Assembly: GCA_963422285.2 (NCBI GenBank)
Contig: CAXXJO010000001.1
Location: 806,001-870,000, forward strand
Direction: 5' to 3'
Origin: VXYL01 sp963422285
GTDB taxonomy: Bacteria; Pseudomonadota; Gammaproteobacteria; Pseudomonadales; Azotimanducaceae
DNA length: 64,000 nt
The notes under the pieces are model-generated. The model made no database searches. It saw only the letters and a list, made by a program, of their open reading frames with translations, and had not been told where the DNA came from. A program made the translations under genes and the position numbers. Positions 1-8,904 of this stretch are shown here, in pieces. The stretch's first letter is position 1; every line of letters starts with the position of its first letter.

Positions 1-2
1 GG

Positions 3-725
3 GAAGCGACCCAAGTCTACGTTCCCAACGCATTCGTAGCGGCACAAGTAGCGCACTACGACAACCTCTGCTTCGGCGCCAGCGTCAACCCCTACCGAAA
101 CGACGCCCTCGAACGGCTGGCGCAAGCCCGGGCCGACGGCGCTGTGCTGGTGAAGTGGATTCCCAACATCATGGGTATCGATCCCGCCGACGAGACGATC
201 CGGCCCTTCTACCAACAACTCGTCGCCCTCGATCTGCCCTTGCTCAGCCACACCGGGAGGGAGAGCGCCTTTGCCGACGCCATCAACGCCTACGGCGATC
301 CACGCCGTCTGGAACTGCCGCTGTCCCTGGGCGTGACGGTGATCGCGGCGCACATCGCCACCGCTGGCAAAAACGAAGGCGAGGCCAACTTCGAGCGCAT
401 CCTGCCTCTGTTCGAGCGCCATCCGAACCTCTACGCCGACATCTCCAGCCTGACCCAGATCAACCGGCTCGGCCACCTGCAGCGCGCCCTCGCCGTGCCC
501 AAGCTGAATGAACGGCTGCTGTTCGGCACCGATTGGCCGCTGCAGTTCTTTCCGCTGGTCTCGCCCTACTACCATGTGGGCGGCGTCGGGCTGGCAGCGG
601 CCAAGTCCGTCTCCGCCATCGACAATCCCTGGGATCGGGACGTGGCCTTGAAGGAAGCCCTGGGCGTACCGAACCAGGTATTCGCCCGCAGCGCGGAACT
701 GCTGGCGATGGAACGCTGCGATTGA
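3..725 (+). CDS. Amidohydrolase-2 family protein (5' partial)
   Basis: The reading frame is open to the left window edge, so the N-terminus is missing. The visible 240 residues look like the C-terminal part of a metal-dependent TIM-barrel hydrolase of the amidohydrolase-2 type. Seen: a strand ending in LSHTGRES, a second strand with VIAAHIATAG, and LLFGTDWPL near the C-terminus, which supplies the histidine and aspartate positions that bind metal in this family. The GTG at 144 is internal, because clear family-like sequence precedes it. Substrate cannot be told. It faces the formyltransferase gene convergently. Confidence 0.75.
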   Translation, partial: EATQVYVPNAFVAAQVAHYDNLCFGASVNPYRNDALERLAQARADGAVLVKWIPNIMGIDPADETIRPFYQQLVALDLPLLSHTGRESAFADAINAYGDPRRLELPLSLGVTVIAAHIATAGKNEGEANFERILPLFERHPNLYADISSLTQINRLGHLQRALAVPKLNERLLFGTDWPLQFFPLVSPYYHVGGVGLAAAKSVSAIDNPWDRDVALKEALGVPNQVFARSAELLAMERCD

Positions 726-979
726 CCGGCGCGCCTACTTCGCCATGTTCGCCGGGCCGTCCTGAACGAGAACGTCCCGGGAACCGTGGCCAACCTTATG
801 GAATCGAATCTCGTCGCGTTCGCCAAGCCGCCCTGAGCGGAGCATTCGGGGGCGTTCGCGCAGGCATTCCGTTTCCGACAAGGGCTCCCGGTCGTAAAAG
901 GTTCTGAGAAGGCCGCCCGGAGACTGCCAGCGCTGGCGGCGGCGTAAAAGGCCCTGAGCGGGCACCCGGAGGCGCTAGC
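726..979. repeat. Intergenic region with degenerate direct repeats
   Basis: No gene is seen between two convergent genes. The stretch holds at least two degenerate copies of a unit that begins CGTAAAAGG, continues with a YYCTGAG core and ends in CCGGAG (about 892-933 and 941-977). A weaker related copy lies near 830-852. They could be a small palindromic or transcript-end repeat; no function is assigned. Confidence 0.35.
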
Positions 980-1918
980 TCAGGCCGCGCCGAAGCGATC
1001 GCCGGTCTTGAGTCCAACGGCCGCGGCGAACTCGCCGGCGGGCGTCTTGACCTCGCCCTCGGCACGAACGCGCAGCACTTCGATGGTGCCGCCCGGTGCC
1101 GAGACGACGAACCCTCTTTCGTCCACGCGCTGGACTTCGCCCGGCCGCATGGTGCTCTGCGGGCCGTGCGCGACCGAATCGAGCGCCAAGCGGCAGGCGA
1201 ATATCTGCAGCTTCCTGCCGCCATGCCGGGTCCAAGCGCCGGGTTGCGGATCGGCGCCGCGGATGAGGTTGTAGATTCGCTGCGCCGGCTTGCTCCAGTC
1301 GATGGCTGCATCCTCCGTCCGAAACCAACCCTCGTAGCTGCCGATGGCGGCATCCTGGGGAATTCGGGGCGCGTTGCCGGTGCGCACCAGATCTACCGCC
1401 TCCAGCATGGCCTCCACCCCCATCGGAAACAGATGATCGAAGTAGATGCTTCCTACGGTGGCGTCCGGGCCGATGGCGATTTCCTTCTGCAACAGGATAG
1501 GGCCGGTATCGAAGCCGTTGTCCGGCCAGAAGATGCTGAGGCCGGTGCGCGTCTCGCCACCCGCGATGGACCAGTTGATGGCGCTCGGCCCCTTGTGCAT
1601 GGGCAGCAGGGAAGGGTGGTACTGGATGGTGCCGAAGGTCGGAATATTCAGCGCTTCTTCAGGCACGAAGGCGGTGACGTAGGCCATCACGCCGAGGTCG
1701 GGGGCGAGCGAGCGCATCTGCTCCCGCACCGGCGGGCGGCGAAAGGATTTCGGCTGCCATACCGGAATGCCCCGCTCGACAGCGCTTGCCTTGAGAGAAT
1801 CGACCGGCCCATCGCCGTCCGGGGCGGTGTAGACCCCGACGACGTTCTCTCCGCGTTCAAGGAGCGCTTCCAGCACGGCGCGGCCGAATGCCTGTTGTCC
1901 GTTGACGATGATGCGCAT
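980..1918 (-). CDS. Formyltransferase-fold protein (Fmt / 10-formyl-THF dehydrogenase N-domain-like)
   Basis: The 312-residue protein has the two-domain layout of methionyl-tRNA formyltransferase: an N-terminal Rossmann-like formyl transferase domain (about 1-180) and a C-terminal OB-like domain (about 205-300). HPSLLP at 101-106 provides the catalytic histidine, and the FDTG segment provides Asp137. The stretch SAINWSIAGGETRTGLSIFW is closer, by memory of the families, to the hydrolase domain of 10-formyltetrahydrofolate dehydrogenase than to Fmt itself. The usual Asn two residues before the catalytic His is Gln here. The gene starts 31 nt downstream of a PhyH gene on the same strand, so the two may be co-transcribed. 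It may act on a small molecule and not on initiator tRNA. Confidence 0.75.
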   Translation of the reverse strand: MRIIVNGQQAFGRAVLEALLERGENVVGVYTAPDGDGPVDSLKASAVERGIPVWQPKSFRRPPVREQMRSLAPDLGVMAYVTAFVPEEALNIPTFGTIQYHPSLLPMHKGPSAINWSIAGGETRTGLSIFWPDNGFDTGPILLQKEIAIGPDATVGSIYFDHLFPMGVEAMLEAVDLVRTGNAPRIPQDAAIGSYEGWFRTEDAAIDWSKPAQRIYNLIRGADPQPGAWTRHGGRKLQIFACRLALDSVAHGPQSTMRPGEVQRVDERGFVVSAPGGTIEVLRVRAEGEVKTPAGEFAAAVGLKTGDRFGAA

Positions 1919-1949
1919 AAGTACGTACTGCGGACGGGTCCGGCGCTCG

Positions 1950-2948
1950 TCAGCCGCCGGACGCTTGGCCGCGCCGCTCCTCGGCCACGGTAGCCGCCAT
2001 GCCCGGCCACTCCCGCCAGATGTCGCATAGGGCGTCCGGGTATACGCGCCGATTCCGCTCGGGCCGCGCCTTGGGCGTGACCCGAAAGTAGGCCATCAGA
2101 CGCGGTTCGGGGCCTGCGACTCGGGTGGCGCTGTGCGGCACGGCATGCAGGATGACGGCGGCATCGCCCGGCGCGAGCCGCAGCAGCGTGGGACGCGGCC
2201 ACAGCTTGCCGTCGGCGGTGCGGGCGGCACCAGTGGCGAAGGCCTCGCGCACCGCATCCGGATAGTGTCGCAGACCGACGCCGTTGGGCGCACCCTGGTC
2301 AATGCGCTCCCAGTTCGGGCCGTCGGGCCCCAGGGGACCGCCAGCCTCGCGCTGAGCGCGGAAGAACCGCTCCATCTCGTGATGCGCACCTTTCAGCAGA
2401 CCGACGTTGCCAGAACCTTCCTTGGTCTGGTCCGAAAGCGCCACCGCCACCAGGGCGGTGAAACTCTTGATGTTCGCGTCCAGATCGGGAAACGTCTTGC
2501 GGCAACCGTTGCGCGACGGTTCCTGGTGCCAAGCATCGGCTTCCGCGGCCGTCATAGGCCGCTGCAGATCCTGATGCACCGGCGCGGCACCGTTCCACAG
2601 GCCGTCCAAGTGGCCTTGCCAGCCGAAGAACGGCGTGTCGCGATCCCGGTAGCCAGCCTCGTTGACGCGATCGTCGGGATCGGCCGGGAACCGCGACGCC
2701 AGTTGACAGCCTTGCGCCAGCGCGATCGGCCCCACCGCTTCGGTTAGGATGTCGAACAGGTCGGTGTCGTTGAACAGCGCAAGGAACGCTTCGCCATTGA
2801 CCTTGGGGCTCTCGCCGCGGCCCACATCCATGAACAGCTGCCGGCGGGCGACATCGACTTTCTCGCGGGGAACGGCCCCCGGCAGCACCACGAAGCCGTC
2901 GCGATAGAGCGACCGCTTCTGTTCCCGATTCAGCGCACTGGTCCTCAT
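1950..2948 (-). CDS. PhyH-type Fe(II)/2-oxoglutarate dioxygenase
   Basis: This 332-residue protein resembles the phytanoyl-CoA dioxygenase superfamily, which hydroxylates carbon centres using Fe(II), O2 and 2-oxoglutarate. The metal motif H-x-D is seen at His113-Asp115 (GHLDG). The distal histidine with the 2OG-binding arginine lies near residues 275-290 (LHAVPHSATRV followed by PEPRLMAYFRV). It is the first gene of a probable two-gene unit with the formyltransferase-like gene downstream. It is divergent from another PhyH gene starting at 3024; their 5' ends are about 75 nt apart. The substrate is unknown. Confidence 0.85.
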   Translation of the reverse strand: MRTSALNREQKRSLYRDGFVVLPGAVPREKVDVARRQLFMDVGRGESPKVNGEAFLALFNDTDLFDILTEAVGPIALAQGCQLASRFPADPDDRVNEAGYRDRDTPFFGWQGHLDGLWNGAAPVHQDLQRPMTAAEADAWHQEPSRNGCRKTFPDLDANIKSFTALVAVALSDQTKEGSGNVGLLKGAHHEMERFFRAQREAGGPLGPDGPNWERIDQGAPNGVGLRHYPDAVREAFATGAARTADGKLWPRPTLLRLAPGDAAVILHAVPHSATRVAGPEPRLMAYFRVTPKARPERNRRVYPDALCDIWREWPGMAATVAEERRGQASGG

Positions 2949-3023
2949 GGGCGCGAAGTGTAGCCGGGAAGGGCACGAGTGAATAGGCTATGCAGGCAAC
3001 GCAGCCGTATAGGGAGAATCCTC

Positions 3024-4013
3024 GTGGCCACAGCCCAAATCGCAGCCGCCGATCCCCTGGACATGGCCTGGAACCAAGTCCGGGAACACGGCCTCGAAAC
3101 CTACGTCGCCGACCTCGACGCCCACGGCTACACCGTGATCCCGCCGCAGATCGCCAGTCCGAACGGCTTGGCGGAGCGCCTGCTTGCGGCCACCCTGGAC
3201 GTTGCCGAGCGACGCAACGGCGTTCGCCCGGAGCTGGAAACCGGCGCTACCCATGCCAACTACAAGGGGCGCTTCGCAGCGTTGGCGGGCGGCGATGGCG
3301 ATTCGCCCATCGGCGATCTCATGCAGTCCATCCTGTTCGAAGATCCTGTGTTCGAGGAAGCGCTGATGAACCCGGTGCTGCTGGCGATGGCCACCTATCT
3401 GTGCGGCTACAGCGTCGTTCTGTCCAGCATGGGCTGCTTCATGAAGGGGCCGAACAAGAGCACGTTCACCCTGCATACCGATACGCCGCTGCCGTCGCCC
3501 CTGCCACCCCAGGCGCTGGTGTGCAACTGCACCTACGTGCTGACCGAGTTCAACCGCGCCAACGGTGCCACGGCGTTCGTGCCCGGCAGCCATCGCTGGT
3601 GTCGAGCGCCCGTAGGCGCCGAGGCCATCGTTGGCGGCGAGGGCGGGGCGAATCCCGGCGGCAATCCGGGCGCGGTCGCCGTGGAGGCACCGCCGGGGTC
3701 GCTGGTGTGCTGGCACGGCAACACCTGGCACGGCGCCTTCAACCGCACTGCGCCAGGACTGCGGGTGAGCGTGCCGGTCTATATGTCGCGACCGTTCATC
3801 CGCACCCAGGAGGACCTAGTGGGCAACATCCCGGACCAGATGCTGGAGCGCAACCCGCCCCGGTTCGCCATCCTCACTCAGCAGGCCGTCGCCTACGGCT
3901 ATTCCAGCCAGGAGGATTCCATCGACCGCGGCATGCGGGCGGCGAAGTACGCCACGGCCTATGCCAAGTCCAGCGGCGTAAGGGGGACCGGAGCCCAGAC
4001 CTTGTACAGTTGA
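3024..4013 (+). CDS. PhyH-type Fe(II)/2-oxoglutarate dioxygenase
   Basis: I start this 329-residue protein at the GTG at 3024, because an AGGGAG ribosome-binding site (3011-3016) precedes it by seven bases. A longer ATG-started frame (2979) has no such site. The Fe ligands His151 and Asp153 lie in LHTDTPLPSP. The distal histidine is in TWHGAFNRTAPGLRVSVPVY, which also carries the 2OG-binding arginine. It is a different PhyH subtype from its divergent neighbour and closest in pattern to the gene ending at 8901 (shared GYTV.PP opening and WHG.xWHGA block). Substrate unknown. Confidence 0.85.
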   Translation: MATAQIAAADPLDMAWNQVREHGLETYVADLDAHGYTVIPPQIASPNGLAERLLAATLDVAERRNGVRPELETGATHANYKGRFAALAGGDGDSPIGDLMQSILFEDPVFEEALMNPVLLAMATYLCGYSVVLSSMGCFMKGPNKSTFTLHTDTPLPSPLPPQALVCNCTYVLTEFNRANGATAFVPGSHRWCRAPVGAEAIVGGEGGANPGGNPGAVAVEAPPGSLVCWHGNTWHGAFNRTAPGLRVSVPVYMSRPFIRTQEDLVGNIPDQMLERNPPRFAILTQQAVAYGYSSQEDSIDRGMRAAKYATAYAKSSGVRGTGAQTLYS

Positions 4014-4217
4014 CGCCAAGAAGCGCGAGACGGCCATCGGCGTCCGCCTCGGGTGGTCTCGCATTCGCCCGGTTCATTCGTCCAAGCCGGGATGCTGCTT
4101 CGTGGATGGCTGCTGTCCGTTTCTTCGGCAGCAGCCGCCCACGATGACTTTTGCCATGATTCCCCGTATGGTTGCTCTCCGCACGATTCGTGCCGATCCT
4201 GTGCAGGAGTAGACGAC

Positions 4218-4643
4218 ATGCCTATCAAGAGCATCTTCGCCGAAGTCGAGGAGGTCAAGCAGCACATCGAGAACCTGTCCGTGCAGGACCTCAAGGCCGA
4301 ACTTGGCGATCCCAACGTGCTCTTCGCCGACATCCGCGAGCTCCAGGAGCGAGTGGACCTCGGCACCATCCCCGGTGCCAGGCATGTGCCGCGCGGCATG
4401 TTGGAGTTCTGGGCGGACCCGCAGAGCCCCTACTACCGGAGCTGGTTCGAGGAGAACCGGCGCATCGTGCTGTTCTGTGCCGGCGGCGGGCGCTCGGCGC
4501 TGGCCGCGCAGGCGCTCATGGACATGGGATTTGGCAACGTAGCGCATCTGGAACCAGGCTTCGCCGGCTGGCAGCAGGCTGGCGAGGAGATCGAGGACGT
4601 CGGCAAGACCAGCCGCTGGGTGCGCCGAGAGAACCGCGAGTAG
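4218..4643 (+). CDS. Rhodanese-like domain protein
   Basis: The ATG at 4218 is chosen because AGGAG (4205-4209) lies eight bases upstream; the open frame extends further back without support. The 141-residue protein is a single rhodanese domain. DIRELQERVDLGTIPGA is the typical opening motif. The active-site loop CAGGGRS carries the catalytic Cys87, and GFAGWQQAG is the usual C-terminal motif. Such proteins carry persulfide sulfur in the cytoplasm; the partner is unknown. Confidence 0.85.
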   Translation: MPIKSIFAEVEEVKQHIENLSVQDLKAELGDPNVLFADIRELQERVDLGTIPGARHVPRGMLEFWADPQSPYYRSWFEENRRIVLFCAGGGRSALAAQALMDMGFGNVAHLEPGFAGWQQAGEEIEDVGKTSRWVRRENRE

Positions 4644-4859
4644 CCCGGCTGCAGAACAAGTCAGACCCCCTTGGGCAGGGTTGATCCTGGCGCTTGAGAC
4701 GAGTTCTGCGCGGCGAGTCGTTCACCCTGTCGCAAACAATGGATGGGGTCGTTGAAGCGCTCGACGAGGAGCTTGCGAACCCGCAGCTTGCCATGGCGAG
4801 TCAACGGATACGTTGACTCTGTAGAGTTCAACCAATCTGTTGAAAAGCGCGCTCTAGCC

Positions 4860-6028
4860 ATGAAATCTTCCACTGGCCGCTGGGTGAGCGGCGACGATTT
4901 CTTCGGACGCAAGTCCGAGCTAGGGTTGTTGGAATCGCAGGTTCGCGACGGCAACCACATACTCCTGACCGGACAACGACGCATGGGTAAGACCAGCATT
5001 GCCCGGGAATTGGGCCGGCGGCTCGACAGGAGTGGACCCCGCTCTTTGCCGATGTCGAGGCAGCGACCTGCCCGGAGGACGTGATCGCCGACCTCGCCGA
5101 GGCGGTGCATCCGGTTCGCTCGATCTCGTCGCGCTTCGCTGCCCCAATGAGGCGTTGGTTTTCCAAGAATATCGAGGAGGTCAGCGCATCGGGCTTTCGA
5201 ATGAAGATTCGCGCCGAGCGGAGCGGACGCTGGCAGCGTACTGGGACCGATCTAATCCGCAGTTGCGCAGAACACGACCGGCGGGTACTCCTCGTCATTG
5301 ACGAGTTGCCTATATTTCTCATGCGAATGCTCCGCGACGATCGCGACAATAATGGTGCGCAAAGCGTCGACGAGTTTCTGAGCTGGGTTCGCAGCGTATT
5401 TCAAGGGATCGACGGCGATTCTCCGATCCTTGTCGTATCGGGCAGCATCGGTCTGGCCCCTCTTGTAAAGAGGCTCGGCCTGCCCGATCGCATCAACTAC
5501 CTGCATCCCTTCCGCCTTGGTCCCTGGGATAGTCAGACAAGCGTCGAATGTTTCCGAGTTCTCGCCTCCAGCTACACGCTTCGACTCGACCAGGGAGTCC
5601 GAGACGCGGTATACGAAGCACTCGGCATTGGCATTTTGCACCATGTGCAGTCCTACTTCGCGCATCTTAGGGATTTCGCCGGAATTCGAAATCTCGATCG
5701 CGTGACGGTGGAGAATGTGGCCGAAGTCTATCGAACCGAGCTTCTTGGAGCGGTCGGGCAGAACGATCTCACGCACGATGAGACTCGTCTTAGCGACGCT
5801 TTAGACGAGGATACCTACGAGCTCGCTTTGGAGATTCTCAACGAAGCGGCCATACGGGACGTGTTCACGCCCGACGCACGCCAATGCCTCGAACGCTTGT
5901 ACTCCTCCAAGGTCGAGGAAGCGTCCAGCCGTATCGGGGAGGCGCTGGATGTCCTGACGCACGCCGGCTATCTCGAAGCTGGCGACGGCGGCCATCGCTT
6001 CCCTTTCCAATTGCTGAAGAATTGGTAG
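4860..6028 (+). pseudogene. P-loop ATPase (archaeal-ATPase/STAND-like), frameshifted
   Basis: The gene encodes an AAA-type ATPase of about 390 residues in two frames. Frame one (from ATG 4860) has FFGRKSELGLLES and Walker A GQRRMGKTS at about 38-46. Near 5025-5030 the frame must slip by one base, as if a C were lost, giving a join that reads ...RRLDQEWTPLFADVE. The second frame carries Walker B VLLVIDELP and ends at 6028 with a winged-helix-like tail (HAGYLEAGDGGHRFPFQLLKNW split over the end). The layout fits small P-loop ATPases with a C-terminal wHTH. It is followed 69 nt later by a second broken ATPase gene. Either a real pseudogene or a sequencing indel. Confidence 0.7.
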
Positions 6029-6097
6029 TCGGCCCGTTTCCGCGATCATTACACCTCTCTCGAAAACCGCGCTCGAGACCAAGACTGAAGGGATCCG

Positions 6098-8047
6098 ATG
6101 AACGATTCGACTGAAAGGCCGAGACAGATTCGCAAGTTCAATCCGGGGACGTTCCAGTCCGATGAGGAAGTGATGCGCCAATTCGTGGTCAGGAACCGCG
6201 AACTGGACATCGTGCTGGATGTTCTGCGCGGAAACATCGATTCGCCTTCCTGCCAGCACGTTCTGCTGGTCGCGCCTCATGGCCGAGGAAAGACCATGCT
6301 GCTGGCCCGCGTCGCCGCGGAGTTGCGCACAGACGACGATCTCTCCGAACGGCCGCTGCCCGTTCGTTTCATGGAAGAGAGCCACGAAATTTTCAATGCC
6401 GGCGACTTCTGGCTCGAGTCCCTGTTTTACCTCGCGCGGGAACAAGCGGTGCGCGATTCCGACCTCTGCCGGGAGCTAAGGGACGTGCATGAAGAATTGG
6501 CGAAGGCGTGGCAGGGCAAGGAACTCGAAGACCGCGCCCGTGCCGCGGTGCTGGATGCAGCGGATCGCCTCGGCAAGCAGCTCGTCCTCATGGTCGAGAA
6601 CTTGCAGACCCTGTGCGGGGGACGTGGATGAGGACTTCGGTTGGAAGCTCCGCAAGACGTTGCAGTTGGAGCCCCGGATCATCCTGCTTGCCACTGCCAC
6701 CAGCCGCTTCCGGGAGCTGGACGACGCGCAGCAAGCGTTCTTCGAGCTGTTCCGGGTCGTTCGCCTGGAACCGCTCGAAACCGCCGAGTGTCGGCGGCTA
6801 TGGCAGATGGCAAGTGGCGATTCGGTGACCGAACGTGGAATCAGGCCTCTGCAAATACTCACCGGCGGCAGCCTGCGCCTGCTGATTATCATCGGCGACT
6901 TTGCGCAACATCGATCGTTGCGCCAGTTGCTAGAGGAGTTGGTAACGCTCGTCGATGACCATACCGAATATTTCCGCGGCCATCTAGCGGCGTTCGCGAA
7001 GTCCGAACGCCGCGTGCACCTCGCGGTGATCGATCTTTGGCAGCCGTCTATCACGGCAGAAATCGCGGCCCGAGCGCGCATGGATGTTCGTACCGCATCG
7101 ACCCTGCTCGGAAGGCTCGTCAATCGGGGCGCGGTGGTCGTGGAAGGAAGCGGCAGAAAGCGGATGTACGCGGCCGTGGAACGGCTCTACAGCATCTACT
7201 ACAAGCTGCGACGCGAGCGCGACGAGGCGGCCGTCGTGCAGAATATGATTCACTTCATGACCGTGTTCTATACCGAAACCGAGCTAGCCGAGATGGCCGG
7301 CCGGCTGAGCTTGGAGGCGGTGCAGTGGCCGGCCATTCGCGCAGGAATGGAGCGGGCGGTGGCGGAAGCGCCGCAAATTTCTCATTTCCGCTCCCAAGAC
7401 GAGCAACAGCGCGTTAGGGGGTATCCGAATACGCCGCGGCTACGGACGGGACGAGAGTCAAGACAGCCCAAGCAATGTTCAACAAAGGATTTGACCATAG
7501 TGAGTCCGGCGATGCCACGGCGGCAATCATAGCCTACGAGCACGTGGTCGAGCGATTTGGAGACAGCGAAATGCCCGAGCTTCAGGTGAACGTTGCTATA
7601 GCGTTAGTCAACAAGGCAGAGGCGGAAATCCAGCTCGACCGCATGAAAGAAGCGCTATGCACCTGTAACGAGGCCCAACGACGAATCGAACTCCTGGCCG
7701 GCGGCAGCGAAGTTGCGCTTGCACGACGGGCGACATGGCTAAAGGCCAGGGTTCTGCTTGTGCTAGAAGGGCGCTCGGCAGCCCTGAACGAATTGCGCAC
7801 CGTGTATGCGATGTTCCTTCCTGGCGAAGGCTCCATAGTGAGTGAAATGCTGGCGTACATACCCGGACTGATCACAGCCGGAGCACGCGAGCGCGATTTT
7901 CTCGAGATTATTTCCAGCGACGAGGAGAAAGTCGAAATGCTGCTGCCGCTGGTGATCGCCTTGCGCCAGCGTACCGGCGAGACGGTACGCGCGTCCGCCG
8001 AAGTGCTGGAAGTCGCTGCCGACATCCGCAGGCTAATCGATAGCTGA
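6098..8047 (+). pseudogene. ORC/STAND-like ATPase with winged helix and TPR tail, two G-run frameshifts
   Basis: Three consecutive frames together encode one protein of about 650 residues. Part one (ATG 6098) has a P-loop APHGRGKTM and a degenerate Walker B (LVLMVEN). The frame changes in the G5 run 6617-6621; removing one G gives TLCGDVDEDFGWK. Part two has the sensor-like ILLATATSRF and a winged helix (IAARARMDVRTASTLLGRLV). The frame changes again at the G5 run 7417-7421, where adding one G joins it to VSEYAAATDGTRVK and the TPR-like tail (FNKGFDHSESGDATAAIIAY) ending at 8047. Both slips sit in G5 homopolymers, so sequencing error is possible. However, the long housekeeping genes in this window show no such slips. 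It probably acted with the upstream ATPase. Confidence 0.7.
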
Positions 8048-8172
8048 GCCGGCATGGCGGCCAGTTCCGGTGTAGCCGCGTTGCGGGGGAAGTTGCTATG
8101 CCAGTGAATCGCACGCTGCGCTGCCGCGGTATGCATTCGCACTTGCGCCGCGCCTTCCCGAATCGATGCCCT

Positions 8173-8904
8173 TCAACCGTCCCAGACCCCGGCCGGCAGC
8201 GGTAGCCCTTCAAGGTCGGCGGCCGCCAGCGGCCGGTCGGGTTCGATGCCCAAGCCTTCCAGCATCATCGCCAATTGGCGGGTGTGCTGCGCCGCATGCC
8301 ACGCGCTGCGTTCCAGCACGGCGTGCAGGGTCGTTGCGCCGAAGAACGCGTCCACGGGCCGCGCCGCGTCCGGGTGCTGTTCGGCCAGCGCGGCTGCCAT
8401 GGTTCGGGACCGCACCGCCAGCGCTGCTCGGCCCAGCTCCGTTTTCAGTACCGCGGCGGAAACCGCGGCATCGAAGCTGCGGCCGGCGGCGACTTCGAGA
8501 TATCCGGCAACGATTTCGACGATGTGGTTGGCCAGCGCGAGCAAGGAGCGGTCCCGGTTGGGGAGCTTGTCGGCCAAGTTCCGCTCGGGAAACTGCGCGA
8601 CCAAGCGGGTCGCTGTGGCCAGCGTCTGCCGCAGCCGCTCGATCAGGACGAGTGCCGGCAGAGCCCGGCGGGCGTCGAACGCCAATCCCAGCAGTGCGGC
8701 GACCTGGGCCAGGTCCACGCCTGGCGCATGCCTTCCGGCCTTGGCCACCACGGGGACGCTGTCCGCGCCCAGCGCCTCGAAGCGCCGCCGGGCCTCGCCG
8801 TCGTTGGCGATGTCGAGGGAAACGTAGTCGACCGCACGGGCCGACAAAAACTCCTTCACCCGGAGACAGCTGGTTCAGCCGGGCTGCCAGTACACTTCGA
8901 TCAT
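8173..8904 (-). CDS. Candidate selenoprotein: glutaredoxin-like domain (UxxC) fused to DinB-like domain
   Basis: The frame from ATG 8904 reads MIEVYWQPG, then an in-frame TGA (8877-8875), then TSCLRVKEFL and continues open to 8173. The TGA is codon 10 and occupies the first cysteine of a glutaredoxin CxxC motif (PG-U-TSC), so it is best read as selenocysteine with Cys13 as partner. The cis-proline SVPVV (51) confirms the thioredoxin fold. Residues about 85-225 form a DinB/YfiT-like four-helix bundle with the expected histidines His127, His203 and His207 (WHAAQH). The start overlaps the stop of the upstream PhyH gene as ATGA, showing translational coupling. A short hairpin with a GGGU loop follows the UGA. 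If the TGA is a true stop, the gene is dead or starts at an internal GTG (8859). No sel genes are in the window. Confidence 0.75.
8851..8877 (-). promoter_or_regulatory. Possible bacterial SECIS hairpin after UGA codon
   Basis: Directly downstream of the in-frame UGA (8877-8875) the mRNA can fold CUCC (8865-8862) with GGAG (8854-8851) around a seven-base loop that starts GGGU. Bacterial SECIS elements place a small stem with G residues at the start of the apical loop just 3' of the UGA. The stem is only four clean pairs and the loop begins 13 bases after the UGA, slightly closer than typical, so this is suggestive only. Confidence 0.4.
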
